A DNA stretch of 64,000 bases from Halichondria panicea (taxonomy: Eukaryota > Porifera > Demospongiae > Suberitida > Halichondriidae): the NCBI RefSeq assembly GCF_963675165.1, contig NC_087377.1:11084632-11148631 (forward strand). Direction: 5' to 3'. Both the position numbers and the translations under genes were made by a program. Below are positions 43,550-56,409 of this stretch, one piece after another (the stretch's first letter is position 1; every line of letters starts with the position of its first letter). The notes beneath the pieces are model-generated. The model did not search any database, was not told the origin of the DNA, and saw nothing but the letters and a program-made list of their open reading frames with translations.

Positions 43550-46294
43550 TCCACTCTCCGACTAGGTAATTGGGTTACTCCCACCCTGATCTCTCAGATA
43601 AAGCAAACACTAGCTATCTACAAATATGCTTTGTTTTCTGTTAATAGGAAAATTGCTAGTCAATTGGGACTAAAGCACTTGCCTTTAATTTTTGTTTCCT
43701 GTATGGGTATATACATATCGCTGTGTTCGAAAGAATTGCTGTATTTAGTGTGTAGGAGAGTTGATAATTATAATGGATCGTAAAACACAAAAACACAATA
43801 GCTGTCTGGACTTGACGAATAGTCAACTACTTATGAGGTATATAGACAAAATTAGCTGCGAAGGAAGTTATGGGCCAAGTGCTCCTGTGTTTTTATAGCA
43901 GACTAATTGTTGTGTTCAGCTGTTGGTAATGTAAGTGATGATTTCTCAAGTGTAGTTAGTGTGTGGCATATTGGCTACCAGAGTTCTGTGTTGTTACTGT
44001 CTCGAGTGTGTTGAAGTATGAATGAATGAATGTGCATTTTTGTATTTCAAAGTTCTTTGGTGCAATTCGGAGTGTCTTCAAAACCAACTGCTTATTGCTC
44101 CTTTGATGTTTTCATTCTTCTGTATCAATGTACATGCATGCAGCTTTCCCAGGTATAATTATATTAATTTGTACTTCCCTCTTTAGTAGGTATGTCTGGA
44201 CTTTTGTTAAATGTATCCCCAATTTACATTTCAACAAGTGTGGGGTTGTGGTGGTATTGATGATTGGGTTTAGCTAGTGGCGCACCTACTCTGCTCTGTG
44301 ATCACTAAGCCGTATAAATACAACGTATGGCGTTGTTGGAAGTATAGCATGCAATATGACCCTCCAACAGTGAGCGAATAGCTCCAGGAAGTCCCACACA
44401 AGAGGTCATATGTTAGCAGCATTGAAGCATGTAATATGCCGGCATTTGTGTGTGGTTGTGATTGGTGTGTGAGGTAACATTTCACTGAGTGTAATTCGAT
44501 CCCTTAATTCACTTTCTAATACTGGAGGACATGATCCCATATACTAGCTAGTCAGGGGCGTAGGGAGGGGGAGGGCTTTGGGGGCTGGAGCCCCCCCTTT
44601 CTCTGCAAAAACTGCACTAAGAGCCCCACCTTCTCTGATGAGTCTTCAGCCTGGGAATTAGGTATAGATTAGTGGCAGACAAACAGCATGTCCAAGAGCT
44701 AGCTATACTATACTAGTAACTTTGATTCTTTAGTGCAACTAAGCTAGCTAGCTACGGCTAGCTAGCTAGCTTTAGCAATATTATTAATTGAAGCAAGGTG
44801 TGGCTATTTCTTGCACATGCGCAATGAGTCATTAATTAGGGGGTGTGGCTTCCGGTAACCGGAATTTTCGGCGCTCCGCGCCAAGTACTTTCTGGCACGA
44901 ACAGCTCAGCCCCCCCTTCCTCAAATTCCTGCCTACGCCCCTGCTAGTCCCTCAATAGTAGTGCACGGGTTGACCCATCTTAAGTCAGAACACTCTATGT
45001 ATTACTTCCATCAGCTAGCTTACAGTAATAGCTAAACACATTACGGTACATAAGACTTACATGTACCACGGGTACGCACCAGTCTTTAGAGACAATTGAA
45101 CAAACTTTCATTTCCTTGCAGGTAGTATAAGTATAAGTATATGTGAGAATCCTAAAACTGACCAGGTCACCACATGCATATATACTGCACACATAGAAAC
45201 CTTTTTGCACCTTCTGTATACTTGCTATAACCGCTCCCATTAATGCATTTTTGCGACACTGTATTGTTTTACGATCAATTACCTGCAGCTATATAGCACT
45301 AGCTGGTCCATCCTCTAGTCTATCTGTTATGTGCTCCATTGTAAAGTGTATTGATTACTCCTAAATTCTTTCTCAGTGGTGGTATGATATGTATCCATGA
45401 ATATCATTATGTAAAGCCAGTGTCAGTGTTTGGGTCACTTACTTATCCCACAAACAGTGTCTGGTTGATTAATCTAAAGGAATTCATTCTTCTTTGTAGC
45501 CAGGCCTACAGTTTAATGTGCCAGTCACATTCCCAGAGTGTAGTACGGTACACTTTACTCTCTCTTCCTGACAGCCACAGGCCCTAAAATATGCATGCAC
45601 AGTGAATTTTCCCACAGTGTTACCGTAGCATTACTTGTATTGTGGTTTAGTAGTAGCCAATGCTTTGAACTCTACTTCCTGGTACGAAACAAATGTATAC
45701 ACATGCATGCAGCTGAGAACTGTAATAATTATCTTTGATGGTAGAGTTTCTATCCTGCATGCTCATAGAAGCTAGAAGCTTTATTATAATTATGTCTTGA
45801 TCATTGTTGCATGCTCTCCTGAAATTGTATCTGTTTTGTGCACAATCGTTTGTACCCGGCAAAGCTTGATATCAACAATATATTGTATTACCTCAACACA
45901 ATGGTCTAGATGGCTCCAGAGATCCTCTGACACTCTCTATAGTTCATTTGTGAGGTGGTCGCTCATTCATTTGACGATGTACATGTACACGTGTTTTCAT
46001 ACCAACTATAGCTTGCATTATGTCACCCATGGCCAAAGAGTCGCAGCAATTATCACGATCAACGTAATAATTGGTTACTTGTCTGATCACTCACGAGGGA
46101 AATTGGTGAACAAATCAGATTTTCGTAGAAAGTCCTTCACTATTAGTTAAGGAATTTTAGTCCTAACCATGCAGGTTTTCTTGAAGAAATTTCTTGAATT
46201 CAATAGATGAGGTTTCTACGACAAATGGGTTCTGGGCAGTTCAAGTGAATGCCTTGAATATTCTAGCAATTACGTATACTGTTTTATTGTGCAG
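43550..46294. other. Upstream region of gene D
   Basis: No exon could be supported. A signal-peptide exon for gene D ending in phase 1 should be here, but I could not identify it. It contains the hAT-like element at 44553-44943 and AGCTAGCT-rich sequence near 44740-44770. Confidence 0.4.
44553..44943. repeat. hAT-like MITE, 391 bp
   Basis: CAGGGGCGTAGGGAGGGGGA at the left and the complementary ATTCCTGCCTACGCCCCTG at the right, flanked by CTAGT at 44548-44552 and 44944-44948. CAGGGGCGTAG ends are typical of hAT; the visible duplication is 5 bp rather than 8. Interior C-run and G-run arms are also inverted. Confidence 0.65.
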
Positions 46295-48010
46295 GAATAC
46301 AATTAAACCGTGAAAACAAGACGCTTTTCTCCAATGAAGGAGCTGATTTTAATCGACTGTGCCGATACAAGAGGTCAGTATTGCAGCACTTGGATGTGTA
46401 TGCGCTATGGGTATAGCTTCATAGCTAGGCAAAATAATATAATGTCATGTTCTCAGAAATAATAGTGTTGTTCATGCTGGATACCATTTCCGTAGTGATA
46501 CAAACATGCTTAACGAGCTGCAATGGATTCACAATGGTGACTTAAGTCAGCCAGTACGCAGTACATTGTCATCAGCTCTGCCACTGGCTATAGAGAATGT
46601 CCAGCTCTTGCATGCCGGGGAGTACAGCTGTAGGGCGATGCTTAACAATGGTAGTGTTGTTGGTCCTGTGTCGGCAGGATTCCTCAATGTTGCAGGTGAG
46701 TACTCTACTAGCTTTTTTTTTTTTATGAAAGATTTAGCAATTAATTGCAAGGATACACAAATAGCTACAAAGCTAGGGTGAAGTGAGTCCTATAACATAC
46801 GTTTTAATAGTTACAACATGTCAACTAGATGTGAATACAGATGAGACTTAAATGAACTTATACTAGTACAGTCTACTAAAGTAAAGTCCTTGTGGCTAAC
46901 CAGCCTATTCCATATTGTGATTGCATGCGGAAAAAATGAGAATTTGTAAAAGGATGTTCTACATTGGTAGGGGACCAGAGTAAAACAGTTAACAGTTCTA
47001 CTACTGTACGTCATATTTCTCTTGGTTGCTGGGTTGTTTGGGAAGTCAGTTAGATTGTGTAGTATTTTGAAAAGCTGGGCGGTAGCTGGTGTAACTGGTG
47101 TAACTGGTGTATCTGGTGTAGCTGGGGTAGCTGGTGTATCTGGGGTAGCTGGTGTATCTGGTGTATCTGAGGTAGCTGGTGTAGCTGGTGTATCTGAGGT
47201 AGCTGGTGTATCTGGTGTAGCTGGGGTAGCTGGTGTCTATACCATCTAGTGGGAATAATTATGTTATGATAATAATAAATGTGGTTTTGTTGCAATCACA
47301 TTTGGTTAGTTTGAAATATTTTGTTTACAATTTATTGTGCATGATCAGCTGTCAACAAGTCACAACACACACTGTGTATGTACAGTACACGTAGTCACTT
47401 CGTAGTCTGCATGGATACGAATGTAGACTCATGATGATATATTTATAATCGCTCCCATCTTCAGATTCGTCCCAGCTGATTGTCCCACCAAAACAGTACG
47501 TACTGAAGGGTGGTGATATTACACTTGAGTACTCGACAACGCTAACGGACAATGTGTTGGGGGTGTGGCAAACTGCCTCGTCAAACGCACCTGCCGATCC
47601 CGTGATAACAAATGCCCAGGTGGAGAATGAGTTGGCTGGAGAGTATCAATACAATATCTTGTTTTATTTGACGGACACTGCTGACCAAGTGAACACTCAG
47701 CGACAATCGGAAGCTATTGTAGTAGGTGAGAGCTACAGAGCATGAGGTTATCTTACAAGTAACTCTTGTGTGCGTATGTTATGAAAACTGTTTGAACAAT
47801 TTTAATTTATGTGTACAGAGCTATGGGAATTCATAGTTAGGTTTGAATACTTGCCATAGCTCTGAGCAACTCCCTTCATGCACTTGCTGTAGGTACGACG
47901 TGTAGGGCTAATCTATTTCAAGTTTGGATCAAAGAAAATTAATTGTATGACCCCCATTTGAAATAGTTATCGACAAGCACACACACGCACACACACACAC
48001 ACACACACAT

Positions 48011-48050
<40 letters not shown>

Positions 48051-51000
48051 CCTCCACGGATCACTGCCTACTCTCAGTCCCCAATACAAGTCATCGGAGG
48101 ATCCACACAATCCCTGAGGGTCTCTTTTGTGAGCAGGACAATGAACAGTACTACTGTCAGCTGGACCAGACTCAGTGGGAACATGCCCTCGGGGGCACAG
48201 GTGGAAACAGTTTGGTTGGACGATAGTACCGGTAATGCAACGACTTCTCTCAACTTCAACTCTCTAACTAGAAGTGACAGTAGTCAGTATCGAGTGAGTA
48301 TCACTAACTCTCATGAAGTGGTTCCAGTAGACCAGAGAACAGTCAGCAAAATGTTTGAGTTGACTGTGAAAGGTGAGTTTATCAATTCAATTTTTCGTGA
48401 AATCTATTCTAACACCTTCACTAATGTTTCCCTTGTCTAGTTGTTTGTTTAACAATTATCGATTACTTGATCGTAGATAAGTAATTTCAGTGTGCGTTTT
48501 GCCAATCCAGTAGTACATGATGAAAATAAACACCTCTCTAGACAATGTATACTGTATGCGGTAGTTTGCATGCCCTCATGCCCTGGTCTATAGCGCATAC
48601 GAATGTAGCATTTAGACAGCGATGTAATGATGATTCACTTTCTCCACCTCCTCCGATAGTACCTCCTGCTCTACCGGCTTCACTGTCAGCCGCTAGTATC
48701 AACAACACACGTTACAACATCACATGGACTCTCACTCACACCACACCCGATCAACAAGCCTCCACCCTGCTCATTAACGTCTCCAAACCGTCCCCTACCA
48801 TCATTCAGGTAATTATAGTGTGGCGCATCGAGTAATATCTGTGTGGGCACACATGCATGTACAGTGCATGGAACCTATTTCAATGGGGAAAGGCCAACTG
48901 ATGGCCAGGTCCTAGTAATAGCTATAGTGCTAGAGCAGTGTTTTAATTGATATGAACTTCACCCAGCTGGAGCTAGGCGCAGGCTTTGGGAACAGCATAC
49001 TTGCAGTTTTAGCACTAAAGACTATAAAAATCACAGCAGATTCAGCAAAGAAAAAAGCTTTCCTAACTGGAGCCCTATTTAGAATCAGACACACGAACAC
49101 ACTGACTGACTACTATAACCTGGGGCCGCCTACAAGCCTCGAGTTAATTTATATATTCGCTGTCAAAAATATTGTTTCCCTGGTCACTACAGGTGCCCTC
49201 CTCAGTCAGTGAGATCTTTGTATTTGAAGTGGAGCCTGGTAATGATTACACTCTCTCTCTGACAGCTGCCAATGTGGACGGGAGTGTCAGCACTGATCCT
49301 GTAGTGTTCACTACTCCTGCAGCAGGTTAGTGCATTTGGATGTGATGACCCTTTACCAGCTAATCCTTCCAGTGAAATTGTAGCCTTTTAAAACGCGGCC
49401 TTTACCATACACCATGTGTTTCAATTATGGTGAGCTTGTCTCCACTGCAGTACTGTACAGCTCCCCTCATCATCTCTGCTGATGTTCAACGTCTCAACTC
49501 GACTGCTTTGAGCCTCACCTTTGACCTGCACTACACTGGTGGAGGTGACATCACTACCATCTCAGAACACATGACGGGAATGGTGGTCAGTGACGAGGTC
49601 AAGAGTTTGGAGTATTCGACTGACTTGGAGTTCTCTGTGTCTCTCACAAACCAGCGATCTCTGACAATGGTGGCCAGCACTAGACAGAGCTTCAGTAAGT
49701 CAGTACTGGTATACCGTACCATATAGCGGCCGGGTAATTTTCGTTGGTGCACATTTTTGTATATGTGACAGGCTCTGGGAAAACCAGACTATTGGAGCAG
49801 ACTAAAATTTTGTTGATTAATGTACCAAGTGATAGAGCAGAGCATTGCCTACACAATGATATGCTTAGTGTTCATATACCTAGTTTCATACCCGAGTTAT
49901 GCGCGTTGGAAACTTGAAGCCGTAAAATGTAGTATCGAGAAAAACGGCTCTCAAAGATTGCTTAATTAGGAAAAATAAGGTAATAGCGAAAGTTTGGACG
50001 AAGCGTTTCGATGGAAAGAGTTGGATTTAGAGCGTCAGATTTTACAGAGAGGTAGTAGAAGGACTGCAGATACTTATACACCAATAACATTTTATTTGAG
50101 ATTTTATACTGTAGGCATAAATTTAGCTGTAGCTCAATACTAAATTCTGCTCCAATAGTCTGGTTTTCCCAGAGCCTGTCACATATGACTACCATTAAAT
50201 ATTTCGTATTATAAGTATAACTTTCGTACAGCACAAAGTTTTTGAATCACTCTTTTTACATCTCAGAATAGCACCTATTGCGCATAACAATTTCGCAGTT
50301 TTAATTTTCGGATTAATACTCTTGTGCAAAAAGTACAAACAGTTTGAAAATAATCCGCTATACGGTTATATGAGGCCTATGTACACACTTTAGAGACATA
50401 ACAATATACATGTAATTACATCGGTGACATTGTATTTTTGCGCGACTAGTCTGTGTGACATTGTATATACAGTATGAGCAAAAATCACGGTAGATCTTAT
50501 ACTCTTGGTTGTAATTCCATGCTCTCTTTCTCTCCCAGTTCCCCCTGGGGCCCCGACTGTGCAAATGTCCGTCACAGAGACCTCCATCATTCTGCAAGTG
50601 ACGCTGTCAGGAACAGCCACGGAGCCGATAGAATCTATCGTCGCAGAGGTACATGATAGTACCCAACTAGTTGCTATGACTAATCGTACTGGAGCGTTCT
50701 CACGAGGGGAGGTGGTTGAAGTGACTGTTGGCGGGTTGAGCCCGGGAACACAGTACACAGCTGTGGCTTACGGGGTCAACGCTGGTGGTGCGGGGGAACA
50801 AAGCAGTCCGTTTACATTCAGCACGGGTGAGTAGCTAAGATAGAGTGATGGCAATTATAAAGTACCGGTGCTTTTATATGAGGATTGAGTTGCTTTCGAG
50901 AATGTGCACTCTTAAAGGGCTTTCCCGTTGACTTTCAAAGAATGTGATTTATGACCTGGGTCAAATTGCTCTTTTCATACCAATTTATGAGCCGTGAACA

Positions 51001-54000
51001 GTTTTGTTTAATAACCTTGGTAATGTGTTATGGTCCTAGTATAGATTACAAATGACATGGATAGTTTGCGTGCATATCGTATTCAAATTTGAATTCACTC
51101 ACAATGATATAATCGTAAGCGTAACCTGTACGAGTGTTGCTATGATACAGACCCACAGACAATTCTCAGCTAGGCTTACAATATTGTGACCGTCTATTTC
51201 TTACAACGTGATTTATTTATTATTTTGTTTATTCTCTAAATCCTCATTATATAGGCAGCCACTGCCAGCTGCAGCCACACATTTTTGCTCAGGGTATAAT
51301 TATCAGTAAATGCCATGAACCCGTTTACATAATTATACGTGGTTAAATTAGTGAAACTGAAGTAGCAAGTGACTCACATCGTATCCCCCATGCACAGCTG
51401 GCTCCAGCACGATGCTGTCCCAGGAGGCCGTGATAGGTATTTCCATTGTGGGCTCAGTGGTGGGTACCGTTGCCTTGGTGTTGGCCATCATTGGCTGTTT
51501 CTACTGCATCAGGCGATGCAAGACCGGAGGAGGAGAGAAATACTGTACTGCAGGTGAGATATTGCCATATAGCGCAACATTTTAGAAGGGCTTTAATTTT
51601 TGCTATTTTCGTCAATCCTCCAAGAAAATTACCACGAAATGCTTAGCTAATTACGGAAGACACAACGTCATTTGACCAAATAGCGCGAAACTTATTCACC
51701 GAAATGCTTTTAGAGGCCATTCCACGAAATTTAAGTGCCTCGAAAATTACACGCTATGCGTATATATAGGAAGATGCTTCTCATGTTGATAAGAATCAGG
51801 GTCACTGCTATGAGTGCTATCTCCACAGAACAGTGAAACCTGTTTATAGAGGTCACCTTTGTATACTGGCTGTACTAAAGAAATGGCCTGCTAACATAAT
51901 TTGGACGCAGGCTCTAGGACCAATTTATAGAGGGGTGACCACAATAGACTGTACTATGGCTACCTGCATATCCTCCAGATTATACTCTTAGAGAGAAGGC
52001 CGGACACTTACGCATGTAAGCCAAGGCCGTTTACTGATAATAGGGTTGAGTTCTTTTTCTGTATATATATATCTACCTTGGTCGTATGACTACCATCTGA
52101 TAATTCAACATGATTGTGTGTACTAAGCGTTCTCTATTACCGAACAAGAGGTTGTGGAACCAGAGTCTTTGATAAGCTATCTAGGTGCCCATAGTTATGG
52201 TTTGTGGTTAGAACTCAAAGACAATTTGTGGCGTGTACTCTACCACAGCAATGGACAGCAATAGGTCTGCCAGAGACAGTGTGGCATTCACTGTCCAGTG
52301 TCCACACACAAGCTAGCCTATCAGATGATTATTCTATATACAGGTTTCATATACTGCACAACTAGCATACTAACCTAAAAGTTGTCTGCTACCTTGCAAT
52401 TTGCAGCTTTTTCTCTCAATAATTGTTATTTAGTAGTGGCGTGATTGTAGAGACTTTCATTTCATGCAGTACCATAGGTGCAGCTAAATCAGTCAATTTG
52501 TGCTGATCTAGCTGCTATAGATTATCTAGTTGGCTTGTAAAGTGGCTGTTTTGGTAGCATCCTTTTGAGAGGCCGTAACTTGAGCCAATGGTTTTCACTT
52601 TGACTTCCAATGACAGGTGGTTCCCTTGTAAATTTCAGTAAAACTGATCATGCATGTGAATTAGATGCTGTTACGATCATAGAATTTTGTTGTAGAAGCG
52701 ACCTTGACTATACCTTTACCAGCAGTGCAAGCAGCAACCACGAAAATAAGATCCAATGAACTGACTAAAATTAATATTGCTCTTGAAATAAACATGTCTT
52801 CTCCCACTGTCAATGTATTTACAAATATCCTCTCTCCCCTTTTCTCCGGTTAGATTACAAGGAGGAGCCAAGATACGTGCAAAGATCGGATCAAGTGTAA
52901 GTCATGCGCATGCAATTAATATTGTTTAGTTGTTAGGCCAGGCAAAGTCAATTTGTAGTTTCTCAGGCTATTATTCCTAAAATAGCAAGCGGATTGAGGC
53001 ATTTGATAAATATTAATGATAATGATATTCATAGAATTTTAATTGAAAACACACCCCTAACTTCCTCAATAAGCGGAAATGCATAATTTTTTCCTATTAA
53101 TTTTAGTCGTAATTATATTCATGACCAAAAAACCATACAAATTTATCCTTTTCTTTTCTTTTAGTGCCTTTAATTTGAGGTCACGTGATATTTAACTTTT
53201 TTGTAAAGCTGCCAATTTCCAAGCGCGATGGCCTGAGAAACTACAAATTGACTTTGCATGGCCTTAAGTTTAATGGTGTAACGGATACATGGTTTGATCG
53301 CATGATTATGTACCTCAGCAATCTGTCTCGCACTCCATTTCCGAGCATCTCCCCATAACTCATTCTCATATCAGATGTTTGGAAGGCATCGATATCTTGA
53401 TCTTTAGCCCTCCTACTATCCAATTAGCTCCAAACCATCGATATTATAATGTTACTTATGACAATTATCACTTTCAATGTAGCATATCCATTCCCAGTTG
53501 ATTTAAATCACTTTCAACTGAACTGGAAAGTTATATTTCACCAATTAACTCGATCCGAAGTGTTTATAGTTACTTGTGACAGTTTAGTACTACTGTAGCA
53601 TTTCTCATTTATGTTTGTCGAATCACTTGCAACTTAAACATAAACAGGCAAAATGATACACAATGTTGTCGTTTGAACTACGTATAACGATAATATAATT
53701 ATATCTTCCTCTCTCTCTCTCTGCAGACCGACCAAGAATGGCAGTTTCATCTACCATTCCAGAGGGGAGGGCACGTACACTCCTCGCAGTCCCGTCATCT
53801 CCTCCCGTGCCAGTTCCAGCGTACCCCCTCTGGGCACAGACTACTCGTACGAGGACTCCGAAGTCGACATTGTGTTCCCCTCCAACGAACTGCACAAGAG
53901 ACAAAACGACTTACTTGACAACCACTCCCACTTCCAGTATCGACATTCTCCTGCACCTCTCAAAATATCCCCAAAGGTGCGTTCTCTAGTTCAATGATCA

Positions 54001-54320
54001 TTAGTGTCGTGTGTGTGTGTCTGCATGTTAATTGGGTGTGAAGAGTGTGAAGAGTGTGGCTTATCACAGACAGCTCTTCCATCCCCTTATGACAAGTGAT
54101 AATTGAGTGACAGAATCTGATTATAAGTATGCAGCCAATCTCCTACGGCTATACTTACGGCCTGAATAATTATTATGTGCATAGCGCCCGATGCCTACAT
54201 GATTGAAATTGTCCCTCCCCTTTGCAGCACCTCCTCTCCAACTCCTCGTCAATGCTCAGCCCTGACCCTGATATCGGCTCCCCGCCACTCACTGCTCTCT
54301 CTTACGCTACAGACGTCTAA
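46295..54320 (+). CDS. Gene D: Ig/FN3 receptor with tyrosine-rich tail (5' exon not found)
   Basis: Exons: 46295-46373, 46457-46695, 47465-47725, 48049-48372, 48660-48808, 49193-49325, 49461-49694, 50539-50826, 51398-51553, 52854-52896, 53727-53976 and 54228-54320 (stop TAA), about 749 residues, with all phases compatible. The first two exons form an Ig domain (Cys in [19 protein letters not shown]). Two more Ig-like modules, an FN3 split over two exons, a diverged FN3-like module and a clear FN3 ([24 protein letters not shown]) follow. The transmembrane exon has [20 protein letters not shown] and then CIRRCK. The tail has several tyrosines ([25 protein letters not shown]) and ends LSYATDV. 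No canonical ITIM is seen. A surface recognition or adhesion role is inferred. An alternative 3' end is possible (see 54860-55384). Confidence 0.78.
47086..47237. repeat. 9-bp minisatellite in gene D intron
   Basis: About 17 copies of a GGTGTAGCT/GGTGTATCT unit. It could be read as repeats of Val-Ala/Ser-Gly, but it lies between good splice sites at 46695 and 47465 and lacks its own acceptor, so it is intronic. Confidence 0.85.
47983..48046. repeat. (CA)n microsatellite forming a splice acceptor
   Basis: A CA array whose last unit runs directly into ACAG followed by exon 48049-48372. It replaces the usual pyrimidine tract. A displaced fragment with the same array plus exon start is at 58737-58835. 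Confidence 0.85.
49718..50367. repeat. Fold-back MITE, gene D intron, with a nested element
   Basis: Outer ends TACCATATAGCGGCCGGGTA and AATCCGCTATACGGTTA belong to the TACCGTATAGCGGG family. The inner element 49761-50186 splits it. All of it lies in the intron 49695-50538. Confidence 0.6.
49761..50186. repeat. 426-bp element with perfect 40-bp TIRs
   Basis: The left arm 49761-49800 (starting ATATGTGACAGGCTCTGGGA) is the exact reverse complement of 50147-50186. The duplication may be ATAT, but that overlaps the arms. No coding is seen. The perfect arms suggest recent activity. Confidence 0.8.
51829..51960. repeat. Tigger-like MITE fragment
   Basis: CAGTGAAACCTGTTTATAGA at the left and ATAGAGGGGTGACCACAATA near the right. 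Relative of the 18076-18423 family. In gene D's intron 51554-52853. The rest of that intron holds a TTTTCG-type fold-back fragment at about 51570-51765 and otherwise nothing recognisable. Confidence 0.5.
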
Positions 54321-54342
54321 CTGTTGTCATAACTAATGTAAT

Positions 54343-54575
54343 AAATAATGCAGCTGTCAGGAATAACACGGAACCAATAGAATCTATCGTCGCAGAGGTA
54401 CATGATAGTACCCAACTAGCTGCTATGACTAATCGTACTGGAGCGTTCTCACGAGGGGGGGTGGTTGAAGTGACTGTTGGCAGGTTGAGCCCGGGAACAC
54501 AGTACACAGCTGTGGCTTACGGGGTCAACGCTGGTGGTGCGGGGGAACAAAGCAGTCCGTTTACATTCAGTACGG
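54343..54575 (+). pseudogene. Partial duplicate of gene D's last FN3 exon
   Basis: Starts at CTGTCAGGAAT inside the exon and runs to its donor, matching 50604-50826 and 100 bp of the following intron. A 1-bp deletion near 54365 disrupts the frame and the original acceptor is missing. It begins 23 bp after the gene D stop codon. Confidence 0.85.
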
Positions 54576-54859
54576 GTGAGTAGCTAAGAGAGAGTGATGA
54601 GAAGTACTGATGCTTTACGATGAATGAGTTGGTAGAATGTGCACTTAAAGGGCTTTCCTGTAAAATAATAATCTATAATCTCGGCATAGTAATTTCACTA
54701 GGTTGTGGAGAGGGAATCGTTTTTTTGGTTTAAACTGTCAATACCTTGACATTTCTGTTTTGTCAGAGCTACTTCTATCTTTACTACACACCGCCTTTGT
54801 GCTGTAATTCATTCCCTGTTAAATTATGCTGTCCAACTTGACTTTCTCTCACTATATAG

Positions 54860-54911
54860 CTCCGACCTGTTGTGCCTCAGAAGAGAAGACACAAGCCAGT
54901 CCAGTCTACTG
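54860..54911 (+). CDS. Copy of gene B penultimate exon behind gene D
   Basis: Encodes the same 17 residues as 14759-14810 (LRPVVPQKRRHKPVQST), the coding difference from B being a silent change (TCC to TCT), with intact acceptor and donor (phase 0 in, 1 out). Phase 0 matches the donor of gene D exon 53727-53976, so it could serve as an alternative D tail. Expression is unknown. Confidence 0.6.
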
Positions 54912-55340
54912 GTAAGTAATGAAGTTAATTCCTCGTCCCTAACCTTCAGCTATGTACCATTCCCAGTTCTCATGTACACTATAATTATAGTCAAATCGAC
55001 AATCATGAATCATGGCAATGTCTATCTGATGAAAAAGCTTGCTTTAGCATACTCTCAAAAGCACATTTTCATTCTCTTTTTTTTTATGAGATTCATAATT
55101 TTTTAATGCCAGCTAGCATAATTATCATTTTTTCTCAATATCAGTCAAAATGTACCGTTAAATTCTTACGAAAATCTTTTAACCCAGGTATACACAGTTT
55201 GCTCACTCTCTCCCCAAACATGCGCTGCAATGCTCCTACTATAATTATTGTAACGCTCGTGTTTTCACTCGTCTTTGTCCACTTTAGTCACACAGTGTGT
55301 GTGTGTGTGTGGTGGCTCTAATTAAATATATTCCCTACAG

Positions 55341-55384
55341 ATTCTCTACCAGATGAGCTACATATGGAAAGCTTTCATGTCTAA
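55341..55384 (+). CDS. Copy of gene B terminal exon behind gene D
   Basis: Identical in protein to 15748-15791 (ends MESFHV stop), with intact acceptor and phase 1 entry matching exon 54860-54911. A short (GT)n array precedes it. With that exon it forms a ready-made alternative C-terminus for gene D, or an unused duplicate. Confidence 0.6.
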
Positions 55385-55813
55385 AGTGGCTTATCTGATG
55401 TTTTACATGTAAGAACTGTATAGCGAGAGTACGTTTCATCCAGTATAATTATTGGATACCTTTTCAATTCAGCCACACATAATTTTTGTACATTACCAAT
55501 AATTATATCAGCATGCATTTCTGACTGTGATCGTGTCTATATATCACACAAACAATTTGCCAAGTAAAAAGGTCACTCTGTCCTTCAAAAACAAACAAAA
55601 AGGTGTAGACTGAGGCAAGTGTTACAAGTATAGAAAGTAGTAATTAGTGGCTATATAAAAGAACTTTCTCACTTATACGTATCAATTGAAGCGATTAAGT
55701 GTGTATAAACACTGGGCCAGAGAAGACCGCCAATTAAAAGTAGGGGCGATCAATTAAGTGTCATAATTACATTATCAGTAGCAGGCTAGAAGCATAATAC
55801 TGGCATAATAATA

Positions 55814-56228
55814 CAGTAGCCTCTCGCTATTCCGGCTCTCTAAAGTACGGTCACCTCGATATACCGGCCAATTGGTTTGGCACAGATTGCTTACTGCACA
55901 AAACTCACCCTGAAGTACGGCCACTCGCTATTCCGTATATATACTGGCCAGTGCTGGCTAGGTTTTCAATGTAATTTTATACTTTTATTACGGTCAGATA
56001 TGACGTTTTGGGTGTGGTTTGGCAGATAAAATTGGATTACACTTAAATAGAGAGCAGAATGACTCATTATCTTTCATTATCCTCGAGACAAGAACCGCAA
56101 AAGTAGTCATTAGATTCGAGGTAAGGTCATTTTAAGCCGCGGCTATGTCCTGAAATACAGCCACCTCGCTATTCTGGCTGAGCTGCACTGTCCCAAGGCA
56201 GGGTGACTGGATTAACGAGAGTCTACTG
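55814..56228. repeat. Full-length TA-flanked MITE
   Basis: 415 bp, flanked by TA at 55812-55813 and 56229-56230. It starts CAGTAGCCTCTCGCTATTCC and ends GATTAACGAGAGTCTACTG. Reference copy for 1-388 and 23325-23745. Confidence 0.8.
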
Positions 56229-56409
56229 TACTTTGGCCGCAATAGCGAAGTAGCTGCATTTCAGAAAATAGCCCCAGCTATAAATAGTAGGCCTAAATAC
56301 TCAGGTAGGCCCTGATAAATTATGCTTGAAATAATTTTAGCATAATAGGTAGGTGTGTGTCTAAAGAATAATAAATTTATTGGGCAACAATGTCCATTTT
56401 TGGTATAAC

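Noticed and set aside
45797..46150. Candidate 5' exon of gene D with an upstream ATG
   Set aside because: No signal-peptide pattern and no phase-1 donor in suitable position.
47022..47295. Open frames over the 9-bp minisatellite in gene D intron
   Set aside because: Lies between strong splice sites, lacks an acceptor, and is low-complexity repeat.
50390..50758. Minus-strand frame opposite gene D FN3 exon
   Set aside because: Shadow of exon 50539-50826, which has correct splice sites and a clear FN3 pattern on the plus strand.
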